64,000 bases of DNA. It comes from Cognatilysobacter bugurensis (GTDB taxonomy: Bacteria; Pseudomonadota; Gammaproteobacteria; Xanthomonadales; Xanthomonadaceae). The notes under the pieces are model-generated. The model saw only the letters and a program-made list of their open reading frames with translations, had not been told where the DNA came from and did not search any database. Positions 25,271 to 33,664 of this stretch are shown one piece after another (position 1 is the stretch's first letter; each line of letters opens with the position of its first letter). The DNA is taken from positions 349,466 to 413,465 of the forward strand of contig NZ_BMYD01000001.1 in assembly GCF_014652095.1 (NCBI RefSeq), given 5' to 3'. The translations under genes were made by a program, and so were the position numbers.

Positions 25271-26110
25271 ATGGACAAGAACATCATCGCGGTCGCCGTC
25301 GCATCGATGCTCGTAGGAGGCGTGGCCGTTGCCGCGTACGACAGCTTCCGCACTCCGTCGACCGGAGCGTCGCCCCTCGTGACCGCTGCGCCCGCCCCGG
25401 CAGTGCAAGGCGCGCCACTCGACATGGCGCAGACCAACCTCATCGATCCGCGCGTCGCCACTCAGCCTGAAACGCCGAGCATCGAGTACGCCGACATCGT
25501 CGAAGTCGACCCCGTGCGCGAGCAGCGCCCGCTGTACGCGACCGTCATCGCGACGGACCCGGTGCGTGAAACGAGCACGACCTCGGTTCCGCGCGAGGTC
25601 TGCGAGGACGTGGTCGTGCAGGACCGCATGCCCGAGCGCGACGGCAACGTCGGCGGCACGGTGGCAGGTGCGCTCATCGGCGGCTTGGTCGGCAATCAGG
25701 TCGGCGGCGGCAACGGCAAGAAAGTCGCGACTGCGGCGGGCGCGGTGGCCGGTGGCTTCGTGGGCAACCGCGTCGACCGCAACCACGTCGGCGGCCAGGT
25801 GGTCACTCGCACCGACCGCCAGTGCCGCACGGTGTACTCGGATTCGAAGTCCTCCCGCGTGGTCGGCTACAACGTGACCTACCGCAATTCGGACGGCACG
25901 ACCGGCACCATGCAGATGGCGAGCCGCCCGGGCAACCGCGTGCGCCTCGGCAGCGAGGACCACGTGGTCGGCTACGACGTGAGCTACCGTTACCAGGGCC
26001 GTGTCGACACCGTGCGCCTCGACGACCGTCCCGGCCCGCGCCTGCCCGTCATCGACGGGCAGGTCGTGACGCAGACCGCGGCTGCATTCGAGCCTGCGCC
26101 GCGCGGCTGA
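25271..26110 (+). CDS. Glycine-zipper 2TM-domain envelope protein
   Basis: This 279-residue protein has an uncleaved or cleavable N-terminal hydrophobic segment (about 5-22). A proline- and valine-rich stretch follows, then a SlyB-like glycine zipper around 130-175 (GTVAGALIGGLVGNQVGGG and GAVAGGFVGNRV), then a C-terminal domain with CRTVYSD and two repeated VVGY(N/D)V(T/S)YR units. The repeated VVGYxVxYR suggests a two-fold beta structure. A clear AGGAG ribosome-binding site sits 6 nt before ATG 25271. It probably acts at the outer membrane or periplasm in envelope-stress protection. Confidence 0.85.
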   Translation: MDKNIIAVAVASMLVGGVAVAAYDSFRTPSTGASPLVTAAPAPAVQGAPLDMAQTNLIDPRVATQPETPSIEYADIVEVDPVREQRPLYATVIATDPVRETSTTSVPREVCEDVVVQDRMPERDGNVGGTVAGALIGGLVGNQVGGGNGKKVATAAGAVAGGFVGNRVDRNHVGGQVVTRTDRQCRTVYSDSKSSRVVGYNVTYRNSDGTTGTMQMASRPGNRVRLGSEDHVVGYDVSYRYQGRVDTVRLDDRPGPRLPVIDGQVVTQTAAAFEPAPRG

Positions 26111-26139
26111 CGCGCGTTCCACTGCGCTAGTACACGATT

Positions 26140-26168
26140 GGGGCCGGGCGACCGGCCCCGTTTTTTTG
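26140..26168 (+). terminator. Rho-independent terminator after the glycine-zipper gene
   Basis: A perfect 8-bp stem GGGGCCGG / CCGGCCCC with a GCGA loop is followed by GTTTTTTTG. Confidence 0.85.
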
Positions 26169-26213
26169 TTGGCGAAATGCAAAAAAACGGGTGGTGCGGG
26201 CGAGGGCGGCTTG

Positions 26214-26219
26214 TACAAT
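26214..26219 (+). promoter_or_regulatory. Candidate -10 box for the acyl-CoA dehydrogenase gene
   Basis: TACAAT lies 28 nt before the ATG of the acyl-CoA dehydrogenase gene and just after the upstream terminator. No good -35 box is visible. Confidence 0.4.
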
Positions 26220-26247
26220 CGAGCACTTTACTTTTGCCGAGTGCACC

Positions 26248-27411
26248 ATGGCCCTGCAGCCCTACGATCTGTTCGACGTCCGCTCCCTGCTCACCGAAGA
26301 AGAGCGCGCCGTGCAGGACACCGTCGCGCGGTTCACCGACGAGCGGGTGCTGCCGATCATCGGCGACGCGTTCGACCAGGGGCGCTTTCCAAAGGAACTC
26401 GTCGGCGAAATTGCGGAACTCGGCCTGCTGGGTTCGTCGCTGCCCGAACAGTACGGGTGCGCCGGCCTCAACGCGGTGAGCTACGGCCTGATCTGCCAAG
26501 AGCTCGAGCGCGGTGACAGTGGCATCCGCAGCTTCGTCTCGGTGCAGAGTTCGCTCTGCATGTACCCGATCTACGCCTACGGCAGCGAAGAGCAGCGCAT
26601 GCGCTGGCTGCCGGACATGGCTGCGGGCAAGGTCATCGGCTGCTTCGGCCTCACCGAGCCGCACGGCGGTTCCGACCCGGCCAACATGAAGACCGTCGCC
26701 AAGCGTGACGGGGACGACTGGGTCATCAACGGCTCGAAGATGTGGATCACGAACGGCAACCTCGCCGACATCGCGATCGTGTGGGCGCAGACCGAGGACG
26801 GCATCCAGGGCTTCCTCGTCGAGAAGGGCATGAAGGGCTTCGCGGCGCAGGAGATCAAGCACAAGATGAGCCTGCGCGCGTCGGTGACGTCGTCGCTGTT
26901 CTTCGACAACGTACGCGTGCCCGACGCGAACCGCCTGCCGAACGTGAAGGGCCTCAAGGGCCCCCTCGGCTGCCTCACGCAGGCCCGCTACGGCATCACC
27001 TGGGGCCCGATCGGTGCGGCGATCGCCTGCCTCGACGAGACGCTCAAGTACACGAAGGAGCGCATGCTGTTCGGGCGCTCCGTCGCGGCGACGCAGAGCG
27101 CGCAGATCAAGATGGCCGAGATGGCACGTCGCATCACGCTCGCCCAGCTGCTCGTCGTGCAGCTCGGCCGCCTGAAGGACGCCGGCACGATGCAGCCGAC
27201 GCAGGTCTCGCTCGCGAAGTGGAACAACTGCCGCATGGCGATCGACATCGCGCGCGAGTGCCGTGACCTGCTCGGCGGCGCCGGCATCACGACCGAGCAC
27301 TCGCCGATCCGCCACGCGCTCAACCTCGAGTCGGTCATCACGTACGAGGGCACGGAGACCGTGCACCAGCTCGTCGTGGGCCGCGAGCTCACGGGCATCA
27401 ACGCGTTCTGA
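26248..27411 (+). CDS. Acyl-CoA dehydrogenase, probably glutaryl-CoA dehydrogenase
   Basis: This 387-residue FAD enzyme catalyses alpha,beta-dehydrogenation of an acyl-CoA thioester. Features typical of the glutaryl-CoA branch include SVQSSLCMYPI, GCFGLTEPHGGSDP, the RYGITWG motif and the catalytic base in TYEGTE (Glu367). The Arg in the RYGI context is associated with decarboxylating glutaryl-CoA dehydrogenases. It would feed lysine or tryptophan breakdown products into crotonyl-CoA. No electron-transfer flavoprotein genes are nearby. ATG 26248 is chosen because the promoter-like TACAAT lies just upstream. Confidence 0.9.
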   Translation: MALQPYDLFDVRSLLTEEERAVQDTVARFTDERVLPIIGDAFDQGRFPKELVGEIAELGLLGSSLPEQYGCAGLNAVSYGLICQELERGDSGIRSFVSVQSSLCMYPIYAYGSEEQRMRWLPDMAAGKVIGCFGLTEPHGGSDPANMKTVAKRDGDDWVINGSKMWITNGNLADIAIVWAQTEDGIQGFLVEKGMKGFAAQEIKHKMSLRASVTSSLFFDNVRVPDANRLPNVKGLKGPLGCLTQARYGITWGPIGAAIACLDETLKYTKERMLFGRSVAATQSAQIKMAEMARRITLAQLLVVQLGRLKDAGTMQPTQVSLAKWNNCRMAIDIARECRDLLGGAGITTEHSPIRHALNLESVITYEGTETVHQLVVGRELTGINAF

Positions 27412-27433
27412 TCGGGCTTGCCTGATCGAAGCA

Positions 27434-27451
27434 GGCGTCGCATGCGACGCC
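27434..27451. repeat. 18-nt perfect palindrome
   Basis: GGCGTCGCATGCGACGCC is a perfect palindrome in the gap between the acyl-CoA dehydrogenase gene and the GNAT operon. It could be an operator or a tight hairpin. No T-run follows. Confidence 0.5.
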
Positions 27452-27506
27452 GATTCCCGCGGCCACCGTCGTCCGGCGCGTGGTCGCCATCGAAACGGAG
27501 TTCGCC

Positions 27507-28058
27507 GTGCACATGACCGGCCCGCGGGTGGAAACCGACCGCCTTATCCTGCGTCCGTGGCAGCGCGACGACTTCGAGCGCTACGCCGAGATGTTCGCGG
27601 CGCCCGAGACGCGCCACATCGGCGGGCCGCTGCTTCGTTCGGATGCATGGCGTCGCTTCCTGCATATGCCGGGCGCGTGGGCCCTCCAGGGCTTTGCGAT
27701 GTTCGCCGTCGAGGAGAAGGCGAGCGGCCGCTTCATGGGCCAGGCCGGGCCGTGGCAGCCGGACGGTTGGCCAGGCACGGAAGTCGGCTATGCCCTGCAC
27801 CCCGAGGCGTGGGGCCGTGGGTACGCGACAGAAGCCTGCGCCGCTGCGATCGACTGGGCCTTCGATGTGCTCGGTTGGGACGAGGTGATCCACTCGATCT
27901 CGCCAGAGAACACCGCCTCGCAGAACGTCGCGAGGCGTCTCGGCGCGACCAATCGCGGCCGCGGCGTGTTCCCGGCGCCGCTGGATGCGCAGGTGATTGA
28001 AATCTGGAGTCAGACGCGCAGCGACTGGCGCGCCCGGCGCGCGGAGAAGCTCGTATGA
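27507..28058 (+). CDS. GNAT family N-acetyltransferase, copy 1
   Basis: This is a RimJ/RimL-like acetyltransferase of about 183 residues. The N-terminal ETDRLILRPW opening is typical of this group, and the acetyl-CoA loop is in the GYALHPEAWGRGYATEAC stretch. I start at GTG 27507 because GGAG lies 6 nt upstream; ATG 27513 is the alternative. The substrate is unknown. It is first in a three-gene, tightly overlapping set with a second, related GNAT gene and a glutathione S-transferase gene. Confidence 0.85.
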   Translation: MHMTGPRVETDRLILRPWQRDDFERYAEMFAAPETRHIGGPLLRSDAWRRFLHMPGAWALQGFAMFAVEEKASGRFMGQAGPWQPDGWPGTEVGYALHPEAWGRGYATEACAAAIDWAFDVLGWDEVIHSISPENTASQNVARRLGATNRGRGVFPAPLDAQVIEIWSQTRSDWRARRAEKLV

Positions 28059-28624
28059 GCGGGCTGCCTCCGACGGCCCTCGGGCCCACGCTCCGCACCG
28101 ATCGGCTGGTCCTGCGCCCGCCGTCTGCAGAGGACTTCGAAAGCTGGGCGGCCCTCATGGCGGACGCCGACCACGTCCGCTACATCGGCGGCGTGCAGCC
28201 GAGGGCGGTGGCCTGGCGGGGGCTCATGACCATGATCGGATGCTGGGCGGCGCACGGGTTTGGCATGTTCTCGGTGGTCGAAGCATCGAGCGGTCGTTGG
28301 CTTGGGCGCATCGGCCCGTGGTCGCCCGAAGGCTGGCCGGGCACCGAGGTCGGCTGGACTCTGGCTCGCGAAGCGACCGGGAAGGGATATGCCCACGAGG
28401 CCGCGGTCGCCGCGATCGACTGGGCGTTCGAGACGCTGGGCTGGACGGACGTCATCCACACGATCGACCCCGACAACGCACCGTCGCTCGTGCTCGCCCA
28501 ACGCCTCGGCTCCACCCGGCAGCGGAGCGGGCCAGTGCTGCCGCCGCCGTTCGACACGCTGGACGTCGAGGTGTGGGGCCAGACGCGGGAGCAGTGGCGT
28601 GCACGCCGGGGCGCGGCAGCATGA
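28055..28624 (+). CDS. GNAT family N-acetyltransferase, copy 2
   Basis: This 189-residue acetyltransferase is clearly related to the preceding one. Both share the RPxxxxDFExxA opening, the GPWxPxGWPGTEVG core and the AAIDWAFxxLGWxxVIHxIxPxNA acceptor region. The ATG overlaps the TGA of copy 1 by 4 bp. The acetyl-CoA loop reads REATGKGYAHEAA, which departs from the usual RGxGxA core by keeping GKGYA. The substrate is unknown. The pair looks like a tandem duplication that has diverged. Confidence 0.85.
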   Translation: MSGLPPTALGPTLRTDRLVLRPPSAEDFESWAALMADADHVRYIGGVQPRAVAWRGLMTMIGCWAAHGFGMFSVVEASSGRWLGRIGPWSPEGWPGTEVGWTLAREATGKGYAHEAAVAAIDWAFETLGWTDVIHTIDPDNAPSLVLAQRLGSTRQRSGPVLPPPFDTLDVEVWGQTREQWRARRGAAA

Positions 28625-29262
28625 CCTCCGTCTACGGCTTTTCGCCTTCCGGCAACTGCCATAAGGTGCGTCTGCTGCTCGCGCAGCTCAGGCGTGAGTA
28701 CCGCTGGGTCGAAACCGACAGCAGCATCGGCGCGACGCGCACGCCCGAGTACCTGGCCAAGAATCCGAACGGCAAGGTGCCAATGCTCGAACTCGACGAT
28801 GGGCGCGTGCTTGTCGAGTCGAACGCGATCCTGTGCTGGCTCGCCGACGCCACGCCATATCTGCCGGCCGACGCATGGCAACGCGCACAGGCGCTGAGCT
28901 GGATGTTCTTCGAGCAGTACAGCCATGAGCCGTACGTTGCAGTCGCGCGTTTCATCTGCGGCTGGACGCCGGCCGACTCGCCCCGACGCGACGACCTACC
29001 GCGCCTGCGCGAGCGCTCGCACGACGCGCTTCGGGTGATGGAGCGGCATCTGGCTGCGCATCCATGGTTCACCGGCGGGCAGTACGGCGTCGCCGACGTC
29101 GCACTGTTCGCGTACACGCACGTAGCCCCGCACGGCGGCGTGTCGCTCGACCCGTACCCGCATATCCGCGACTGGATCACGCGCGTCCAGGCCACGCCCG
29201 GTTTCGTGCCGATGCCGGCGCCCGATGCCGCGGCCCAGGGGCGCATCGACGCGTCGGCCTAG
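28621..29262 (+). CDS. Glutathione S-transferase family protein
   Basis: This 213-residue protein has an N-terminal thioredoxin-like domain (VYGFSPSGNCHKVRLLL, then NPNGKVPMLEL with the cis-Pro, then ESNAILCWLA) and an all-helical C-terminal domain from about 85. The active-site region has Ser and Cys around SGNCHK rather than a Tyr. It starts at an ATG overlapping the second GNAT gene by 4 bp, so it is translationally coupled. It may be a detoxifying transferase; the substrate is unknown. Confidence 0.9.
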   Translation: MTSVYGFSPSGNCHKVRLLLAQLRREYRWVETDSSIGATRTPEYLAKNPNGKVPMLELDDGRVLVESNAILCWLADATPYLPADAWQRAQALSWMFFEQYSHEPYVAVARFICGWTPADSPRRDDLPRLRERSHDALRVMERHLAAHPWFTGGQYGVADVALFAYTHVAPHGGVSLDPYPHIRDWITRVQATPGFVPMPAPDAAAQGRIDASA

Positions 29263-29322
29263 TCCGTCGCGGTTTTCCATCCTCCTTCCACTGCGGGCAC
29301 TGCCCGCATCGCCGGTCCCTAC

Positions 29323-31596
29323 ATGTTCGCCACGATCCCCAATCCCATCCCCGCCCGCATGAAAGGCCTGAACCGGGCCGAGATCTGCGACGTCAACTTC
29401 AGCGAGTTCGTGAAGGCATGGGACGGACGGCCCGATGCGCGCCCCGCACCGGACGAGGCGATCCTCGACGGCAGCGCACTCGACGCACGCGGGTTCCGTG
29501 AACTGTTCGAGTCGCAGCTGATCAGCCGCCATCTCGACCTCATGGCGCGCGTACTGCGCGTGCAGAACAAGGTCTTCTACACGATCGGCAGCAGCGGCCA
29601 CGAAGGCAACGCGATGGTCGCGCGGCTCACGCGCCACACCGATCCCGCGTTCCTGCATTACCGCTCCGGCGGCTTCATGGCCGAGCGCTTCCGCAAGCTG
29701 CCGGGCATGGATCCGGTCATGGACTCGGCGCTGAGCTTCGCTGCAAGCGCGGAGGACCCTGCGAGCGGCGGTCGCCACAAGGTGTGGGGCAGCAAACCAT
29801 TGTGGGTGCTGCCGCAGACCTCGACGATCGCCTCGCACCTGCCGAAGGCGCTGGGCACCGCGATCGCGATCGAGGCCGGCCGACGCCTCGGCCACACGCT
29901 CCCCATCCCCGGCGACAGCATCGCAATCTGCTCGTTCGGTGATGCGTCCGCGAACCACGCGACGGCGCAGACCGCGTTCAACGCCGCCGCCTGGACGGCG
30001 TACCAGAAGCTGCCCGCCCCAGTGCTGTTCGTCTGCGAGGACAACGGCATCGGTATTTCGGTAAAGACGCCGACGGGCTGGATCGGCAACCGCTTCCGGA
30101 GCATGGACGGTCTCGACTATTTCTACGCGGATGGCCTCGACCTCGCGTCGGGCTACGCGGACGTCCAGCGCGCGGTCGAGCACTGCCGTCGGACGCGCCG
30201 GCCGACCTTCCTGCACCTGCGCACGACACGCGTAATGGGTCATGCGGGCACGGACTTCGAGATCGAGTGGCGTTCGATCGAAGAGCTGTGCGCGGTCGAG
30301 GCGAGCGACCCGCTGCTGCGTTCCGCGGCGATCGCGCTCGAATCGGGGCTGATGTCGAGGGATGAAATCCTCGAGCTGTACGAATCGATGCGCCAGCGTT
30401 GCTTCGCCGCGGCGGAAGACGCGGATCGCCGGCCCCGGCTGCAGTCGCTCGACGCGGTGGTCGCACCACTCGCCCCTTACACCGCCGACGCCGTCGACGC
30501 GGAGGCGCGTCGCGCCGATTACCCGGAGCGCCGCCTCGCCGCGTTCGGCAGCGAGGAAAAGCTCCCCGAGCGGCAGCCGCCGAAGCACCTCGCGATCCAA
30601 ATCAACCAGGCACTGCACGACCTGTTCGCGAAGTATCCGGAGGCGCTGCTGTTCGGCGAGGACGTCGCACAGAAGGGCGGCGTGTACACCGTCACCAAGG
30701 GGCTGCAGAAGGCGTTCGGCGCGCGCCGCGTGTTCAACACCCTGCTCGACGAGACGATGATCCTCGGCATGGCGCAGGGCTTCGCGAATGTCGGCCTGTT
30801 GCCGGTGCCCGAGATCCAGTACCTCGCGTACTTCCACAACGCCTGCGACCAGATCCGCGGCGAGGCCTGCAGCCTGCAGTTCTTCAGCAACGATCAGTAC
30901 CGCAACCCGATGGTGGTGCGCATCGCGGGCCTTGGCTACCAGCGCGGGTTCGGCGGGCACTTCCACAACGACAACTCGATCACGGCGCTGCGCGACATCC
31001 CGGGACTCGTCGTCGGTTGCCCGTCGCGCGGCGACGACGCGGCGACGATGCTGCGCACGCTCATGGCGCTCGCGAAGGTCGATGGCCGCGTCTGCGTCTT
31101 TCTCGAGCCGATCGCGCTCTACATGGCGAAGGATCTGCACGAGCCCGGCGACGGCGGCTGGCTGACGACGTACCCCGCGCCGGGCGAAGCGATGGCGCTC
31201 GGCGAAGGTCGTGCGTACGGGGAGGGCAACGATCTCGTGGTGTTCACGTACGGGAACGGCGTGCCGATGAGCCTGCGCGCTGCGCGAGCAATCGAGGCGA
31301 AACACGGCTGGAACGTCAAGGTCGTCGACCTGCGCTGGCTGGTCCCGCTCAACGACGCCTACATTGCGGAACAGGCGCGCGGAGCGAAGCGCGTCATCGT
31401 GGTCGACGAGGGACGCCGCAGCGCAGGCGTGGGCGAGGGCGTGATCACGGCGCTCAGCGAGGCCGGCTTCGGCGCGGTGCCGCTGCAGCGCGTCGTCGGC
31501 GCGGATACCTACACGCCGCTCGCAGGCGCCGCGTTCCTCGTGATTCCAGGCGAGGAAGACATCGTGGCCGCCGCGGAGCGGCTCTCCCGACCCTGA
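29323..31596 (+). CDS. 2-oxoacid dehydrogenase E1, alpha and beta subunits fused
   Basis: This 757-residue thiamine-diphosphate enzyme decarboxylates a 2-oxo acid, probably branched-chain. The alpha half (about 1-370) has the ThDP motif beginning GDAS at 206 and ending with an Asn about 28 residues later. The beta half (about 420-757) starts at IQINQALHDLFAKYPEALLFGED and carries the GMAQGFANVG and PEIQYLAY regions of the beta subunit. Fusion of alpha and beta occurs in some proteobacteria. No E2 or E3 gene is nearby, so these must be encoded elsewhere. The start at ATG 29323 has no clear ribosome-binding site. Confidence 0.9.
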   Translation: MFATIPNPIPARMKGLNRAEICDVNFSEFVKAWDGRPDARPAPDEAILDGSALDARGFRELFESQLISRHLDLMARVLRVQNKVFYTIGSSGHEGNAMVARLTRHTDPAFLHYRSGGFMAERFRKLPGMDPVMDSALSFAASAEDPASGGRHKVWGSKPLWVLPQTSTIASHLPKALGTAIAIEAGRRLGHTLPIPGDSIAICSFGDASANHATAQTAFNAAAWTAYQKLPAPVLFVCEDNGIGISVKTPTGWIGNRFRSMDGLDYFYADGLDLASGYADVQRAVEHCRRTRRPTFLHLRTTRVMGHAGTDFEIEWRSIEELCAVEASDPLLRSAAIALESGLMSRDEILELYESMRQRCFAAAEDADRRPRLQSLDAVVAPLAPYTADAVDAEARRADYPERRLAAFGSEEKLPERQPPKHLAIQINQALHDLFAKYPEALLFGEDVAQKGGVYTVTKGLQKAFGARRVFNTLLDETMILGMAQGFANVGLLPVPEIQYLAYFHNACDQIRGEACSLQFFSNDQYRNPMVVRIAGLGYQRGFGGHFHNDNSITALRDIPGLVVGCPSRGDDAATMLRTLMALAKVDGRVCVFLEPIALYMAKDLHEPGDGGWLTTYPAPGEAMALGEGRAYGEGNDLVVFTYGNGVPMSLRAARAIEAKHGWNVKVVDLRWLVPLNDAYIAEQARGAKRVIVVDEGRRSAGVGEGVITALSEAGFGAVPLQRVVGADTYTPLAGAAFLVIPGEEDIVAAAERLSRP

Positions 31597-31687
31597 GTAG
31601 GAGAACCGGCGCCGGTCGCTTGCTCCGGCGATCGGGCCGCTCTATCCCGGTCGCCTGCGTGCGCCTAGGCCGAATCTCGCGAGGCGG

Positions 31688-32563
31688 TCAGCGTTCCAGC
31701 CCGTCTCGCAGAGGCACCTCGCGCACCGCCACCCCGCCGGCCCGTTCGGCCGGCTGGGCGCGACCGAGGCCCACGACAGCGAGCGCGACGTGGCGCCCCG
31801 GCGGCGAGGCCGCCGCGATGACGGTGCCCAGCGCCGCATCGCCATTGGACGCCTCGGCACCGGGCTCAACCAAGGCGTCGGTATCGAGCAGCGCCAAGCC
31901 GCGCTTCGCCTTTCCGAGAAAGTGCGTCCGCGCGACGATCTCCTGGCCGGGGTAGCAGCCCTTCCGGACGCTGAAGGCGCCGAGCCGGTCGAGCGACAGC
32001 TGCTGCGGCGTCCATTGCATCGCCTGCGACGCCGGAAGACGGGGCACCCCATGCTCGATGTCGAAGCACGACCAGTGAGCGTTGAGTGCCTCGTCCGGCT
32101 CGGCGGCCTCGTCCCGGGGCAGGATCACGAGGGTGCGCGGCGCCGTGGCCGTGCCGACGTCGAGCTCGACCCCGCCGTGTGGGAGCGGGGCAACCGCGTT
32201 CGCCTGCGCCGCCGCCGGCGCATCGAAGGCGCCGCAGGCGACCAGATCGTCCCGGACTGAAACGTTCACCTTCGCGCGGAACACGAACCGCTTGAGTTCC
32301 GCCGCAAACGCACCCACTTCAGCGTCAGGCAACACGAGCCACAAGGTCTCGGCGTCGATCCGGACGAGCGCGAACAGCGCGATCAGGCGCCCTTTTGGCG
32401 TGAGCCAGCCGTTCCACTGCCATCGCTCGGGTTCCAGCGCGGCGACGTCATTCATGAATTGGGCTTGCGCAAAAGACGTGGCGTCCGCGCCAATCAGCGT
32501 GACGACGCGGTGTCCTGTCAGGGCAAAGGGCTGTTTCGGCACGTGCGGCGGGTTGTCAGGCAT
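31688..32563 (-). CDS. ygfZ: YgfZ folate-binding Fe-S cluster assembly factor
   Basis: This 291-residue protein is related to GcvT and binds tetrahydrofolate. It helps maturation or repair of certain Fe-S enzymes, including MiaB and succinate dehydrogenase in E. coli. The signature KGCYPGQE with its conserved Cys is at about 201-208. It is divergent from the SDHAF4-sdhCDAB genes with only 30 bp between the two starts. This positions it as part of a succinate dehydrogenase biogenesis neighbourhood. Confidence 0.92.
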   Translation of the reverse strand: MPDNPPHVPKQPFALTGHRVVTLIGADATSFAQAQFMNDVAALEPERWQWNGWLTPKGRLIALFALVRIDAETLWLVLPDAEVGAFAAELKRFVFRAKVNVSVRDDLVACGAFDAPAAAQANAVAPLPHGGVELDVGTATAPRTLVILPRDEAAEPDEALNAHWSCFDIEHGVPRLPASQAMQWTPQQLSLDRLGAFSVRKGCYPGQEIVARTHFLGKAKRGLALLDTDALVEPGAEASNGDAALGTVIAAASPPGRHVALAVVGLGRAQPAERAGGVAVREVPLRDGLER

Positions 32564-32593
32564 GAGGGCGCGGACTTAAGCTTTAACGTTGTG

Positions 32594-32770
32594 ATGATAG
32601 GCGAAACCACTCCGATCCCCGACGATGCCGACCCGGACGCTCAGTCCGCGCCGGCAGCTGATAGTGGCTCGACGCAGGATGCGAAGCCCGAGGAGATCGG
32701 CGGTCGCGACGGTCCTGATCCGACGCGCTATGGCGACTGGGAAAAGAACGGCCGCTGCATCGATTTTTAG
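32594..32770 (+). CDS. SDHAF4-like succinate dehydrogenase assembly factor (DUF1674)
   Basis: This 58-residue protein is disordered at its N-terminus and ends with the DUF1674/SDHAF4 signature: EIGGRDGPDPTRYGDWEKNG followed by RCIDF. Family members bind free FAD-loaded SdhA and help it join SdhB. The position directly ahead of sdhC supports this. The ATG at 32594 is the only start close to the conserved part; the frame is open upstream but that part lies over the divergent gene. It is easily missed by gene finders because of its length. Confidence 0.88.
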   Translation: MIGETTPIPDDADPDAQSAPAADSGSTQDAKPEEIGGRDGPDPTRYGDWEKNGRCIDF

Positions 32771-32788
32771 GCATCACACGTACCTGTC

Positions 32789-32817
32789 CACACCGCGCGT
32801 TCCGCACGCGCGGTGTG
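32789..32817 (+). other. Strong RNA hairpin between the SDHAF4 gene and sdhC
   Basis: A perfect 12-bp stem (CACACCGCGCGT / ACGCGCGGTGTG) with a TCCGC loop fills the 93-bp gap between the SDHAF4-like gene and sdhC. There is no T-run after it, so it is not a standard terminator. It could adjust the ratio of the assembly factor to the enzyme by partial termination or mRNA processing. Confidence 0.7.
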
Positions 32818-32863
32818 TCGCACCCGCCACGCGGCACCGCCGCCCAGCCGAGACTGCCATTTC

Positions 32864-33259
32864 ATGGCGCATCGACCACGCCCCCTGTCGCCCCACCTGC
32901 AGGTCTACCGCTGGCAGGTCCAGATGGTGGTGTCCATCCTGACGCGCGCTACCGGCATCATCGCCGGGCTCGCGGCGTTCCTGTTCACGGCCGGACTTGT
33001 CGCGCTCGCGGCGGGTGATGCCGCATGGCTCGAATTCGTCGAGCTCGTGCGCTCGCCGCTCGGCTTCATCGTGCTTTTCGTCTGGACGTGGGCGCTCGCG
33101 TTCCACTCGTTTGCCGGTATCCGCCACCTCGCGCAGGACGCGGGCGTGGGCATGAAGATCGAGTCCGTGATCCGCAGCAGCTGGGCAACCATCATCGGCA
33201 GCCTGCTCGTGACCGCGCTCGTGTGGGTGATCGCGATGATGCAGGAGGGCGGGGCATGA
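32864..33259 (+). CDS. sdhC: Succinate dehydrogenase cytochrome b556 subunit SdhC
   Basis: This 131-residue inner-membrane anchor subunit of complex II has three membrane helices (about 24-50, 65-88 and 108-127). The RPLSPHLQVYR opening matches SdhC, and HSFAGIRHLAQDAG contains a conserved haem-ligand His and the following Asp. It forms the quinone site and haem pocket together with SdhD. ATG 32864 is the first start that fits the family. SdhD overlaps it by 4 bp. Confidence 0.95.
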   Translation: MAHRPRPLSPHLQVYRWQVQMVVSILTRATGIIAGLAAFLFTAGLVALAAGDAAWLEFVELVRSPLGFIVLFVWTWALAFHSFAGIRHLAQDAGVGMKIESVIRSSWATIIGSLLVTALVWVIAMMQEGGA

Positions 33260-33660
33260 GCCAGGATCCGAACGGCCCGGCGACACTTCGCCACCCGCTC
33301 AAGCGTGCGCGCGGCCTCGGCTCCGCGAAGGGCGGCACCGACCATTTCATCGCGCAGCGCATCAGCTCGATCGCGCTTCTGTTCCTGTCGATCTACGTGA
33401 TCGCACTCGTGATCTCGCTCGTCGGCGACGACTACCTCGCCGTACGCGCGACGGTCGCGCATCCGCTGCACGCGACGCTGCTGGTTGCGTTCACGATCGC
33501 GACGTTCTGGCATTCGAAGCTCGGCTTCCAGGTCGTCATCGAGGACTACGTCCATACGCCCGTCTGGGCGGTGACGCTGCACCTCATCAACGTTTTTGTC
33601 TGTGCACTCGCGGCGATCGCCGGCGTGCTCGCCATCGTTCGCATCGCTCTCGGAGCCTGA
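33256..33660 (+). CDS. sdhD: Succinate dehydrogenase membrane anchor subunit SdhD
   Basis: This 134-residue hydrophobic subunit pairs with SdhC. It has three membrane helices (about 37-57, 70-88 and 105-130), with the [20 protein letters not shown] opening and a conserved His-rich middle (HPLHATLLV). Translation is coupled to sdhC by an ATGA overlap. SdhA follows after 4 bp. Confidence 0.93.
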   Translation: MSQDPNGPATLRHPLKRARGLGSAKGGTDHFIAQRISSIALLFLSIYVIALVISLVGDDYLAVRATVAHPLHATLLVAFTIATFWHSKLGFQVVIEDYVHTPVWAVTLHLINVFVCALAAIAGVLAIVRIALGA

Positions 33661-33664
33661 CGCC

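Noticed and set aside
28996-31305. A 769-codon frame on the minus strand opposite the fused E1 gene
   Set aside because: The same argument: the plus-strand E1 has clear ThDP and beta-subunit motifs, while the minus frame has a composition typical of shadows.
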